NCBI RefSeq assembly: GCF_000381925.1
Contig: NZ_KB907309.1
Location: forward strand, 1,426,001-1,490,000
DNA from: Nocardia sp. BMG111209
GTDB lineage: Bacteria > Actinomycetota > Actinomycetes > Mycobacteriales > Mycobacteriaceae
Reading direction: 5' to 3'
Length of the DNA: 64,000 nt
The notes below the pieces were generated by a model that ran no database searches, was not told where the DNA came from, and was given only the letters and a program-made list of their open reading frames with translations. Of the stretch, positions 34,261 through 41,047 are shown piece by piece (position 1 is the first letter of the stretch; every line of letters starts with the position of its first letter). Both the position numbers and the translations under genes were made by a program.

Positions 34261-35217
34261 ATGACGATCTTCGGCATCGACATCTCCAACAACAACGGGC
34301 CGGACATCGATCTGGCCGAAGTGGCCCGTGAGGGCTTCCGATTCGTCTTCGGCAAGGTGTCGGAGGGCAACGGATTCATCGATTACACCTGGCCGGGCTA
34401 TCGAGCCGCGGCGCACGCCAACGGGCTGCTCGTCGCCGGATACCACTATCTGCGGGCGGACAGCGATCCGGCCGATCAGGCCCGGCTGTTCACCACCCAT
34501 CTCGGCGATGCCGCCGCGATGGTCGACTTCGAGGCGAATTCCGGTGGCATCGAGACCTTCTGGGCGTTCATCGATGCGGTGCACGCGTGCGGCCACCGGA
34601 TCGCGCTGTCCTACATCCCACGCTGGTACTGGCAGCAGATCGGCTGTCCGGACCTGTCGCGGGTGCCGGGACTGATCCAGTCCAGCTATGTGGCGGGCTC
34701 CGGCCCGGCGTCGGCGCTGTATCCCGGCGACGGCACCACGTTCTGGAACGGCTTCGGCGGCCGGGCCGTCGACATTCTGCAGTTCACCGATCAGGCCTGG
34801 GTAGCAGGGCATTCGGTCGACGCGAATGCGTTCGCGGGTTCGTTCGATCGATTGCAGGCCCTGCTGAGCCCGGCACCGACCACAACCCAGGGAGCACTCA
34901 TGGCGCTGAGCGATGCGCAGCAGACCGATCTGTTCGAGAAGGTCCAGGAAATCTGGGAGCAGTTGCGCGGGCCGCAGGGGCAGGGCTGGCCACAGCTGGG
35001 CAGAAATTCCCAGGGCCAGAACCGGACCATCGTCGACGCGGTCGCCGAACTACCCGGCGAGATCGCCGGGTTGATCGCACCCGCGGCCGTCGTGGTACCG
35101 GTGCCGCCCGTCTCGGGCGCGTCGGCCACCGGCGGGCCCATTCCGGCCGTATCCGCTCCCGGGGCCGCCGCCGCACCCGCCGCCTCGACGACCGAGGACC
35201 CGAAACCGGCTGTATGA
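34261..35217 (+). CDS. lysA: GH25 lysozyme-type endolysin
   Basis: A 318-residue protein. Residues about 1-205 are a glycosyl hydrolase family 25 domain: FGIDISNNNGPDID with D7, RFVFGKVSEGNGFIDYTW, VAGYHYLR, and the catalytic pair D89 and E91 in AMVDFEANS, then ILQFTDQAW. Family 25 enzymes cleave the peptidoglycan MurNAc-GlcNAc bond. The C-terminal third has helices and a Pro/Ala-rich tail that could bind the wall or aid secretion. Together with LysB it would release particles from the producing cell. Confidence 0.8.
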   Translation: MTIFGIDISNNNGPDIDLAEVAREGFRFVFGKVSEGNGFIDYTWPGYRAAAHANGLLVAGYHYLRADSDPADQARLFTTHLGDAAAMVDFEANSGGIETFWAFIDAVHACGHRIALSYIPRWYWQQIGCPDLSRVPGLIQSSYVAGSGPASALYPGDGTTFWNGFGGRAVDILQFTDQAWVAGHSVDANAFAGSFDRLQALLSPAPTTTQGALMALSDAQQTDLFEKVQEIWEQLRGPQGQGWPQLGRNSQGQNRTIVDAVAELPGEIAGLIAPAAVVVPVPPVSGASATGGPIPAVSAPGAAAAPAASTTEDPKPAV

Positions 35218-35257
35218 CAGCCCGATCGCCGCATGACCTTATCTACGAGGAGCTTTC

Positions 35258-35554
35258 ATGGTGCCCACTGGTGCGCAGAACAACATCGGTACACAAAAGT
35301 CCACTGCCGCAGGAGCTTTCGTCGCTCGTAACGCGAAGGCCGTGGTCTCGTTCCTGGGTGGTGTGATCAATCTCCTCGCGGTGTCGGCAGCATTGTTCCA
35401 ACTGGCCCCGGCCGACGTCGCGGGCGTGGGCGCCGGTCTGGTGGCCGTTCTGGAGCTGCTGCGCACGGTGAACGTGTGGATCGTCCGCAACGAATCCGTG
35501 CTCGAGGCCGCCGCCGACGAACTGGCGGGTGCTCCGGCCAACGAGGTCGCCTGA
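35258..35554 (+). CDS. Holin-like membrane protein
   Basis: A 98-residue protein with ATG 35258. A polar N-terminus is followed by two closely spaced hydrophobic segments (AVVSFLGGVINLLAVSAALF and VAGVGAGLVAVLELL, about residues 28-48 and 55-70), and an acidic C-terminus. It sits directly after the endolysin and its stop overlaps the next gene's start (TGATG). Size, topology and position fit a holin that permeabilises the membrane. Confidence 0.65.
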   Translation: MVPTGAQNNIGTQKSTAAGAFVARNAKAVVSFLGGVINLLAVSAALFQLAPADVAGVGAGLVAVLELLRTVNVWIVRNESVLEAAADELAGAPANEVA

Positions 35555-35943
35555 TGGAACTACTCGATATCCACACCGCGCTCACCGCGGCGCTGTTCCT
35601 CGGCGGCACCGGTATCTCCGCGCTGTTCGCCTGGATGCGGGCCCGCAAATTGCAGCCGGCCGAGAACATGCGCTACGAGGTCGCGGCGGCGAAGGACGTC
35701 AACGAGATGGCGCTGACGACGCTGTCCCGGGTATCCACCGAACTGCGCGACGTCACCGTCCGCCTCGATGCGGTCGAAGCGGCGCAGGAGGCATCGATAC
35801 GTGAATTGAGCCGTGTCACCGGTCTGTTCCGCGAGGCGCTCGGGGTGCTGCGCGGCGTGATCGAGGCGGCCCGCGCCGGCCGTATCCCGGATCTGCACAT
35901 GTCTCGCGAACTGATGGCCGAAGTAGAGCACAACGCGGGCTGA
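35554..35943 (+). CDS. DUF2746-like membrane/coiled-coil protein
   Basis: A 129-residue protein, ATG 35554. One N-terminal TM helix (LTAALFLGGTGISALFAWM) is followed by a basic stretch, then a long coiled-coil-like helix (VNEMALTTLSRVSTELRDVT, RLDAVEAAQEASIREL). It resembles DUF2746 proteins that follow holin and lysin genes in actinophages. It may be a second holin or a lysis regulator. It is translationally coupled to the upstream gene. Confidence 0.6.
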   Translation: MELLDIHTALTAALFLGGTGISALFAWMRARKLQPAENMRYEVAAAKDVNEMALTTLSRVSTELRDVTVRLDAVEAAQEASIRELSRVTGLFREALGVLRGVIEAARAGRIPDLHMSRELMAEVEHNAG

Positions 35944-36014
35944 CGCGGCCTTCCCGACCATTTCCCGTCCGTTGCTCATCCATGTCGAGCAGGTGAAACG
36001 ACCGAAGGAACCAC

Positions 36015-36350
36015 ATGACTACACCCATCGACCCGGGATTTCTCGGGTACCAGCCGACCGTCGAACCGCTGAAGTTGACCACCGGCGCCAGTTTCGTGCA
36101 GACGATCCAGCCGTCCGGCGGAGCGACCTTCCCCACCGGCACCACGGTGGCCATCGTGCTCACGTCGCCGGGCGGTACCTCGCTGGGGTCGTGGCCCGCA
36201 ACCGTGACCTCCACTCAGGCCGGCTGGAACGTCCCCAACGCCACGTGCGACGCGATTCCGGCGAACTCCCGCTACACCGTGCTGGTCACCTATCCGACCC
36301 CGCAATCGGCCAGTTACGCCTGGTACGAGGGCACCGTCATCCGTACGTAG
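36015..36350 (+). CDS. LtfC-like Ig-fold tail protein
   Basis: A 111-residue protein, ATG 36015 with GAAGG upstream. The sequence forms a compact beta-sandwich: VEPLKLTTGASFVQTIQPSG, VAIVLTSPGGTSLGSWPATV, AIPANSRYTVLVTYP, SYAWYEGTVIRT. This is the pattern of LtfC/p132/Gp6-type domains seen in actinophage tail-fibre loci. It is probably a small tip or fibre-anchoring protein. Confidence 0.6.
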   Translation: MTTPIDPGFLGYQPTVEPLKLTTGASFVQTIQPSGGATFPTGTTVAIVLTSPGGTSLGSWPATVTSTQAGWNVPNATCDAIPANSRYTVLVTYPTPQSASYAWYEGTVIRT

Positions 36351-36394
36351 CCCACTGCCGCCACCAGTTCACCCATTTCACGAAGGAGCGATCC

Positions 36395-36751
36395 ATGTCC
36401 GTCATCGTCCCCAGCACCCAGGCCTACCTGGCCAACTCGTACACCCAGATCAACGGTGCCACCGGCCTTTTCCTCTCCATCCACAACGCCGATCCGGGGC
36501 CGACCGGTACCCCGGCCACGGAGGCCACCGGCAGCGGCTACGCCCGGCAGGCGGTGCACTGGAATCCGGTGACCACCGGAACCGCCTCGGGTCAGCAGGT
36601 GACCATGACCGTGCCCGCCGGCACCTGGACCTACGCCGGTCTCTGGACCGCGGCCACCGGCGGCACCATGGTCGATCGCGTGCAGATCGCCAGCACCACC
36701 GTCTCCGGTGCGAGCACCCTGCTGGTCACCCCGAGCTTCACCATCAGCTGA
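36395..36751 (+). CDS. Tail fibre-associated beta protein
   Basis: A 118-residue protein, ATG 36395, GAAGGAG upstream. IVPSTQAYLANSYTQINGA and LFLSIHNADPGPTGTPA start a beta-structure continued by TGSGYARQAVHWNPVT, QQVTMTVPAGTWTYAGLW. Similar proteins are common among actinophage tail genes next to fibres. It is probably structural. Confidence 0.6.
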   Translation: MSVIVPSTQAYLANSYTQINGATGLFLSIHNADPGPTGTPATEATGSGYARQAVHWNPVTTGTASGQQVTMTVPAGTWTYAGLWTAATGGTMVDRVQIASTTVSGASTLLVTPSFTIS

Positions 36752-36769
36752 TCGACGAGTTGTCGGCCG

Positions 36770-36809
36770 CGACGCCTGCCACCACATATTCGCGAGGTGG
36801 CAGGCGTCG
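36770..36809 (+). terminator. Hairpin before the 36.9-kb fibre gene
   Basis: Arms CGACGCCTGCCACC (36770-36783) and GGTGGCAGGCGTCG (36796-36809), loop of 12 bases. Further complementary bases outside (GTCGGC/GCCGAC) extend it with a bulge. It lies 19 bases after the previous stop. Confidence 0.5.
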
Positions 36810-36866
36810 GCCGACTCCGCCGAGGCCGGGTATCCGGGCTCGGACGAATGACCATCGGAGGCACAG

Positions 36867-37880
36867 TTGAGCTCTGCATCCGCGGCGATCGTGGCCACGT
36901 TGCCCACGCCGCCCACCAATATCGTCGTGGTGCCGAGCGCGCCGGCGATTTCCCGTCCCCTGCCGGCCGCTCCGCTCATCGTCATCGATGGGACGAGGGT
37001 GCCGGTCATCCCCCCGTTCATCCGCGCGAGCTTCGCCGGGATCGGTGCGCCGGCCGCCTCGTACAGTGTGTCGGCTCCGGCGTCGGTACAAGGCGGCGCG
37101 ACCGGCGCCCTGGCCGTAGCGCTGGTGGTACACGCGTCGGTGCCGGCTGCGTTCGGCGGTACCGGTTCACCCGGAAATATGCTGATCTACGGTGCCGGTG
37201 TCGTACTGGCGCTCCCCGCACAGTTCACTGCCGCAGGCACCGCGACCGCCACCGACGCCGCGTACGGTTGCACGGCCGCGCTCGCCGTAGGGGTGAACCG
37301 CGTAACCTCCTCCGTACTGGCGACTTTCGGTGGTACGGGATTGCTGACCACCCAGTTTGCGCTGCCGCCCAGCGTCAATGCCGCGGCCAGCACCATGGGC
37401 ACGTTGTCGGCCGTAACCGGTGTGTACGCGACATTCACCGGCACCGGGACTCCGGCGGCCGGCCTGTGGGCTCCTTCGGGAATGATCATGGGCAGCAACC
37501 AGCAAGGACCGATGGACGCCGCCTGGCATCTGCTCGGCGGCTGGACGGCAAATACCACGAGCTATCCGGGCTCGACCGTATCGTCCAATGCACTTGTGGC
37601 ACAGGGACAAAATGCCAGCGCCACGGTGGCCGCCACCATCACCTGGGCGTCGGCGACCTACGTCTATCCCAACAAGCTGGCCGTGCGCATCTGGCAGAAC
37701 GCTGGGCTGATCGCCACCGGCACCGGTTCCACGAGCAGTCCGCTGCAGCTGAGTGCTGTGGTACCGGTGTCGGTCAATGATCGGTTCACGGTCGAAGTGC
37801 AGGACAGCTCGGGCAACAACGGCAGCTTCTACCAGGCGACCATCGACGGTGGTAGCTCCACATCATTGAAGATAACCTGA
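36867..37880 (+). CDS. Adhesin-like tail protein
   Basis: A 337-residue protein; TTG 36867 with GGAGG about 8 bases upstream. It is Ala/Gly/Thr-rich with repeated VxAxFxGTGxP units (SFAGIGAPAAS, AFGGTGSPGNM, TFGGTGLLTTQ, TFTGTGTPAAG). The C-terminal domain reads like a jelly-roll (WTANTTSYPGSTVSSNALVA, LAVRIWQNAGLIATGTG, NDRFTVEVQDSSGNNGSFY). The repeat-plus-head pattern suits an elongated fibre or receptor-binding protein. Confidence 0.6.
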   Translation: MSSASAAIVATLPTPPTNIVVVPSAPAISRPLPAAPLIVIDGTRVPVIPPFIRASFAGIGAPAASYSVSAPASVQGGATGALAVALVVHASVPAAFGGTGSPGNMLIYGAGVVLALPAQFTAAGTATATDAAYGCTAALAVGVNRVTSSVLATFGGTGLLTTQFALPPSVNAAASTMGTLSAVTGVYATFTGTGTPAAGLWAPSGMIMGSNQQGPMDAAWHLLGGWTANTTSYPGSTVSSNALVAQGQNASATVAATITWASATYVYPNKLAVRIWQNAGLIATGTGSTSSPLQLSAVVPVSVNDRFTVEVQDSSGNNGSFYQATIDGGSSTSLKIT

Positions 37881-37898
37881 TCAGCGAGCGAGGATTGC

Positions 37899-38288
37899 AT
37901 GATCTTCTCAGTGACGCTGCCGGCCCAGGTTGCGGCGGGCGCGGACGCGGTGGCCGTTGCCGGTGTGTACTCGCAGGCCTTCTACAGCGGCGACACCGTT
38001 ACCGATATCCAAATCGTCGCACCCGCCGGATATCCGACCGTGAACGGCGCGGCGACGAACAACGTCACGTTCAGCGTCCGCCAATTGCGCGCCGGCGCGG
38101 TCGTGTCCACCCTGGGAACACTCGTTCTCGGTTCGGGCACAACGCTTTCCGCCGAACAAGCGGTATCGGTTCCGATCGCCGTCCAGCCGATTCTCGAGGC
38201 GGGCGATGTACTCGACGTGCTGATGCACCAGAACGCGCTCGGGCAAGCGATTTCGGCCGGCCTGATCGTCTCGGTCTTCGTGAGCTGA
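37899..38288 (+). CDS. Beta-rich tail-module protein
   Basis: A 129-residue protein, ATG 37899 with GAGG upstream. It is beta-rich (IFSVTLPAQVAAGADAVAV, DTVTDIQIVAPAGYPTVN, NNVTFSVRQLRAGAVVS). It is the last gene before a very strong terminator and so the end of the main tail transcript. The sequence resembles a capping domain or adhesin partner. No family was recognised. Confidence 0.55.
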   Translation: MIFSVTLPAQVAAGADAVAVAGVYSQAFYSGDTVTDIQIVAPAGYPTVNGAATNNVTFSVRQLRAGAVVSTLGTLVLGSGTTLSAEQAVSVPIAVQPILEAGDVLDVLMHQNALGQAISAGLIVSVFVS

Positions 38289-38328
38289 GGAAGAGACGCC
38301 ACGAAAGCGCTTCGTAGCATCGAACTTC

Positions 38329-38372
38329 GGGCCCGTGGCCCGGCCTGCGCCGGGCCACGGGCCCTTTCTCTT
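38329..38372 (+). terminator. Strong terminator ending the tail transcript
   Basis: Perfect 16-base arms GGGCCCGTGGCCCGGC (38329-38344) and the complement (38349-38364) with a CTGC loop, followed by TTTCTCTT. This is the clearest rho-independent terminator in the element. Confidence 0.85.
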
Positions 38373-38392
38373 CCGGTCAACAAGGAGTAATT

Positions 38393-38977
38393 GTGCACCA
38401 CACTGTCGCCATGTCGTTCGACGGGCTCTACATCGGTAACGAGCAATTGTTGATTCCCGGGTTCTCGGGATTCGAAGAAATGCGTACCATGAACGAGTTC
38501 AGCTCGTTGCGACTCTATGCGAACTATGACGACGCCGATCTGCATCAGGTATCGGCGATAACATTCGCCAGTGCCGAACCGGCACAACAGGGAATCGGGT
38601 TCCCGGTATGGAATTTGCTCGGTCTCGTGCATGCCTACGGTGGCGTCTGGTACGAGCTGTATTACACAATCGGGACCGTTCCGGCGAGCGGGAACAGCGA
38701 CAAGACGATGGTATTCGTCGGCCAGCCGGGCACGATGCAGTTCTACGTTCCCGGCCTCGTCGCGATCGATGGGATACATCAGACGAACGACCAGGGCGAG
38801 GTCGAGGTCTATGTGCGGGCCAACGGCGACAACGCCGCCGAGGTCCATCAGGTGACCATCGGAGGCAGCCGCCCCAACCGCGAGATTCCGGCCGGTGCAA
38901 CCGATCTCGGTATCATCCACCCCTGGGGCAACTGGCAGTACGTCTATGCGACCGACACGATCGTGCCGGCCGCCTGA
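38393..38977 (+). CDS. Hypothetical protein transcribed after the tail terminator
   Basis: A 194-residue protein, GTG 38393 with AAGGAG directly upstream. The pattern is beta-rich and aromatic (MSFDGLYIGNEQLLIPGFSG, VWNLLGLVHAYGGVWYELYY, TMQFYVPGLVAIDG, IHPWGNWQYVYAT). No signal peptide or TM segment is seen. It follows the terminator, so it may be expressed separately as a cargo (moron) gene. It ends 47 bases before the convergent XRE gene. Function unknown. Confidence 0.5.
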   Translation: MHHTVAMSFDGLYIGNEQLLIPGFSGFEEMRTMNEFSSLRLYANYDDADLHQVSAITFASAEPAQQGIGFPVWNLLGLVHAYGGVWYELYYTIGTVPASGNSDKTMVFVGQPGTMQFYVPGLVAIDGIHQTNDQGEVEVYVRANGDNAAEVHQVTIGGSRPNREIPAGATDLGIIHPWGNWQYVYATDTIVPAA

Positions 38978-39023
38978 CGTGATGCCCGATCGATGATCGG
39001 TGACCGCGCAGCGGTGTGGTGAC

Positions 39024-39404
39024 TCACCGTGCGCGCAGTCCCGCGATGAACGCGGCGACCTTGCTCAGATCCGCCTCGGACAGGCCCGACAGGTCCACGA
39101 CCGGACCGGCGTCGCGACGCTGCAATTCGACGACAGCCGGCGCGGTGAATCCCGTTTTCCGAAGCAGGGGAACGGGATCCATACCGACGGCGTCCGCCAT
39201 GGCTTGTAGTGTGCGGGCGGTGGTCCGGGCCGTGATCTTCTTCTCGTCCTTGTACTGGGTGCCCAACTCCACCTGGGTCCAGAGGCTGACGCTGATACCG
39301 GCCGCGCGCGCCGCACTGTCACGAGACAGACCTCTGGCCTGCCGGGCATCCCGGATCGCTTCGCTGACCTCCTGGGGTACTGGGGCGCTCTGACGATTGC
39401 TCAT
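39024..39404 (-). CDS. XRE-family repressor
   Basis: A 126-residue protein with a Cro/CI-type helix-turn-helix at about residues 13-70 (EAIRDARQARGLSRDSAARA, then AGISVSLWTQVELG). The second half continues to a short C-terminal helix (LSEADLSKVAAFIAGL). Such proteins act as repressors of integrated elements. An inverted repeat GTGTA-TT-TACAC lies 22 bases upstream of its start. It is the last gene of a leftward block with an ImmA/IrrE-like gene. Confidence 0.75.
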   Translation of the reverse strand: MSNRQSAPVPQEVSEAIRDARQARGLSRDSAARAAGISVSLWTQVELGTQYKDEKKITARTTARTLQAMADAVGMDPVPLLRKTGFTAPAVVELQRRDAGPVVDLSGLSEADLSKVAAFIAGLRAR

Positions 39405-39425
39405 ACAGCCAGGCTAGCTGATTAC

Positions 39426-39437
39426 GTGTATTTACAC
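39426..39437. promoter_or_regulatory. Candidate operator of the XRE gene
   Basis: GTGTA (39426-39430) and TACAC (39433-39437) form an inverted repeat just upstream of the XRE start. A second inverted repeat, CTACT (39497-39501) with AGTAG (39506-39510), lies in the same 174-base gap. Both are plausible repressor sites; neither is proven. Confidence 0.4.
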
Positions 39438-39578
39438 CCACTCCCTGTAGGCCTCTCAGGTTGCTCTCAGTGGGCTTCTACCTGGCGCTTAAGTAACTAC
39501 TGTCGAGTAGCTACGGTAGCCCGGATGGGCATGCGGATCTCCCGTAGCATGCAATGAATCCCGCATTATATGCATCGT

Positions 39579-40181
39579 TCAACGGTGCGAGACGATGTCC
39601 GGCAATGCCGATCGGATCGCTTCCGGTAGCTTTCGGCGTATCGGGACCGGATCCGCGTGGGTCCAGATGCAACTGATCGGAAGCGGATAGTCGCCGGCCG
39701 TCGACCAGTCGAGCCGATTCACCGAGTCTGCCGGCAGGATGCGGCGTTCGGTGCGGGACAGGCTGCGCAGCCGGTACCGGACTGTGTCGGGATTCACGTT
39801 GAGCCAGTCGGCCGCATCCTCGATGCGGGTGTACCGGGCGGTCGCGTCCTTGAGATCCCCGACCGGGATCAGGTTGCGACAGGCCGCTTCGTACACCCGC
39901 AGTTCGGCGGCCAGGCGGGACTCCCGGCCCATTCGCGCTCGGCGGACCGTATCCGAATGTTCCAGTTGCGCATGGGCGATCGCGTGGGCAAGGCCCTCAC
40001 GGCGATCGCGGGCGGGGAGATCCGCCGAGATCATCACCGCCCGATGCGCGGGTTCCCAGATGACGATCGATGCCTCGAAGCCCAGGACGCCGATGGTGAT
40101 GTCCAGTTTCGCGGCATGAATCCGAGCATCGTAGATCCGATTGGCTCTGCGATTGGGCATGATGCCGAGACCCCATTTCAC
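39579..40181 (-). CDS. ImmA/IrrE-like protein lacking the catalytic glutamate
   Basis: A 200-residue protein, GTG 40181. It has the layout of ImmA/IrrE metallopeptidases that cleave XRE repressors: strand SIVIWEPAHRAVMISADLP then helix GLAHAIAHAQLEH. The family motif is HExxH, but here it reads H66-A-I-A-H70, so the catalytic glutamate is replaced by alanine. The second half has a helix-turn-helix-like segment (IEDAADWLNVNPDTVRYRLR). It may therefore be a regulator without protease activity, or use a different mechanism. It lies upstream of the XRE gene in the same direction. Confidence 0.65.
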   Translation of the reverse strand: MKWGLGIMPNRRANRIYDARIHAAKLDITIGVLGFEASIVIWEPAHRAVMISADLPARDRREGLAHAIAHAQLEHSDTVRRARMGRESRLAAELRVYEAACRNLIPVGDLKDATARYTRIEDAADWLNVNPDTVRYRLRSLSRTERRILPADSVNRLDWSTAGDYPLPISCIWTHADPVPIRRKLPEAIRSALPDIVSHR

Positions 40182-40237
40182 CTTGTCACCCCCCGGGCCC
40201 CTCTGGTTGTTCGGGGGCCGGTGTGCTTCCCGCCGCG

Positions 40238-40432
40238 CTATCGAAGCGTCGTGAGGAAGCTGTCGATCAGCTGCTGGTCGTGTCGACTCAGATCCGCCAG
40301 GTCGCCGGACCTGAGGAGAAGCTGCCGCGCCCGTTCGCGGTCCGCTGGAAGACTCCCCTGCTCCGCGGCCGATGCCGAGGTGAAGCCACCATCGGACTCC
40401 TCGGGTGTCTGCGAGTCGAGCTTCGGTGCCAT
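40238..40432 (-). CDS. Small protein of the repressor block
   Basis: A 64-residue acidic protein with a helical C-terminus (DLADLSRHDQQLIDSFLTTL). That end resembles the end of XRE or ImmA-linked small proteins, and it contains LS.hD..L....L as in the XRE gene product's own tail (LSEADLSKVAAFI). It is the first gene of the leftward block, 57 bases ahead of the ImmA-like gene. The family was not recognised. Confidence 0.5.
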   Translation of the reverse strand: MAPKLDSQTPEESDGGFTSASAAEQGSLPADRERARQLLLRSGDLADLSRHDQQLIDSFLTTLR

Positions 40433-40774
40433 ACGGCGGAGTCTACCCCGCTTCTCCCTTCAACCCTTGGTGGGGCGGCGAGCCGATTTGCGGCTGAGGT
40501 CCGGGCGCGCAAGGGATTTGGCGGTATGTGCGCGATCGTCCGGGCATCCGGCCGTTCGGGTTATTCCCGGTGTTGCCGAGATCGCTCGGCGTGGAATGAA
40601 ATTCGAATCGGCACAGAAACGAATCACCGAAAAGTGAATATTCGCAAGGCATTCCGATTGCACCGTGTGGAAAATTGCCCGAAAGAAAGGGTAGAGTCAC
40701 CGACGCCTCCCGTCCCGAACGGGGGCGGCCCGTACCCATGGCCGTCCCTGTCAGGGAAAGGAGGTGAATGGGAG
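40433..40774. promoter_or_regulatory. Right-end divergent promoter region
   Basis: This gap of about 340 bases separates the leftward repressor block from a rightward small membrane peptide. It should hold both promoters. It ends with a GC-rich hairpin-like stretch and the perfect Shine-Dalgarno AAAGGAGGTGA at 40757-40767. No other gene is supported. Confidence 0.4.
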
Positions 40775-40912
40775 ATGGTCGGAAAACACCGTAAGACGGT
40801 GGGTAAACACCGGAAAGGTGAGCCGGCGAACCGTGCAGCCAAGTTCTTTGCAAGCGCTGCAACGGCCGCCGTACTCATCTACACGTTCATTCGCGTGCAG
40901 CGAATGAACTGA
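40775..40912 (+). CDS. 45-residue single-pass membrane peptide
   Basis: ATG 40775 gives a very basic N-terminus with a duplicated GKHRK unit (MVGKHRKTVGKHRKG), then a TM helix (AAKFFASAATAAVLIYTFI). AAAGGAGGTGA at 40757-40767 ends 7 bases upstream; a nearer ATG at 40768 would give only 8 codons. The same 11-mer precedes the short hydrophobic peptide at 10709. It is the rightmost gene I would assign to the element. Confidence 0.5.
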   Translation: MVGKHRKTVGKHRKGEPANRAAKFFASAATAAVLIYTFIRVQRMN

Positions 40913-40998
40913 CCCATCCGGGCCGGGTGTCGTTCACAGCGGCACTCGGCCCGTCGTCACCAGGTGACGTGCACAGCATACCCGCCATTCGCCCGGCT

Positions 40999-41012
40999 GG
41001 GTAATGTTACCC
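40999..41012. promoter_or_regulatory. Inverted repeat downstream of the element
   Basis: GGGTAA (40999-41004) and TTACCC (41007-41012) with a TG spacer form a perfect inverted repeat. It lies in the 135-base gap between the last element gene and the racemase gene's end. The function is unknown. Confidence 0.3.
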
Positions 41013-41047
41013 AACTCGGTAATGTATGTGCGCGAGCGGAAAAGGTT

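Larger units (their letters stand above)
8271..40912. mobile_element. Siphovirus-type tail element without head genes (candidate F-type tailocin)
   Basis: The block contains tail genes in broadly siphoviral order: tail terminator, major tail protein, frameshifted tail chaperones, distal tail protein, Gp37-like tip protein, DUF2744 proteins, fibres and LtfC-like proteins. It has a full lysis set for a mycolate host (LysB esterase, GH25 lysozyme, holin-like proteins) and a leftward repressor block at its right end. I found no terminase, portal, prohead protease, capsid, head-tail adaptor, integrase, recombination or replication genes, and no tRNA or obvious direct-repeat ends. Toxin- and immunity-like genes occupy the tape-measure region. 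Both flanks are host-type genes, so the missing functions are not simply outside the window unless encoded elsewhere. Confidence 0.75.

Noticed and set aside
8271..40912. Integrase, attachment sites or tRNA insertion site
   Set aside because: No recombinase-like protein, tRNA or matching direct repeats were seen at either edge.
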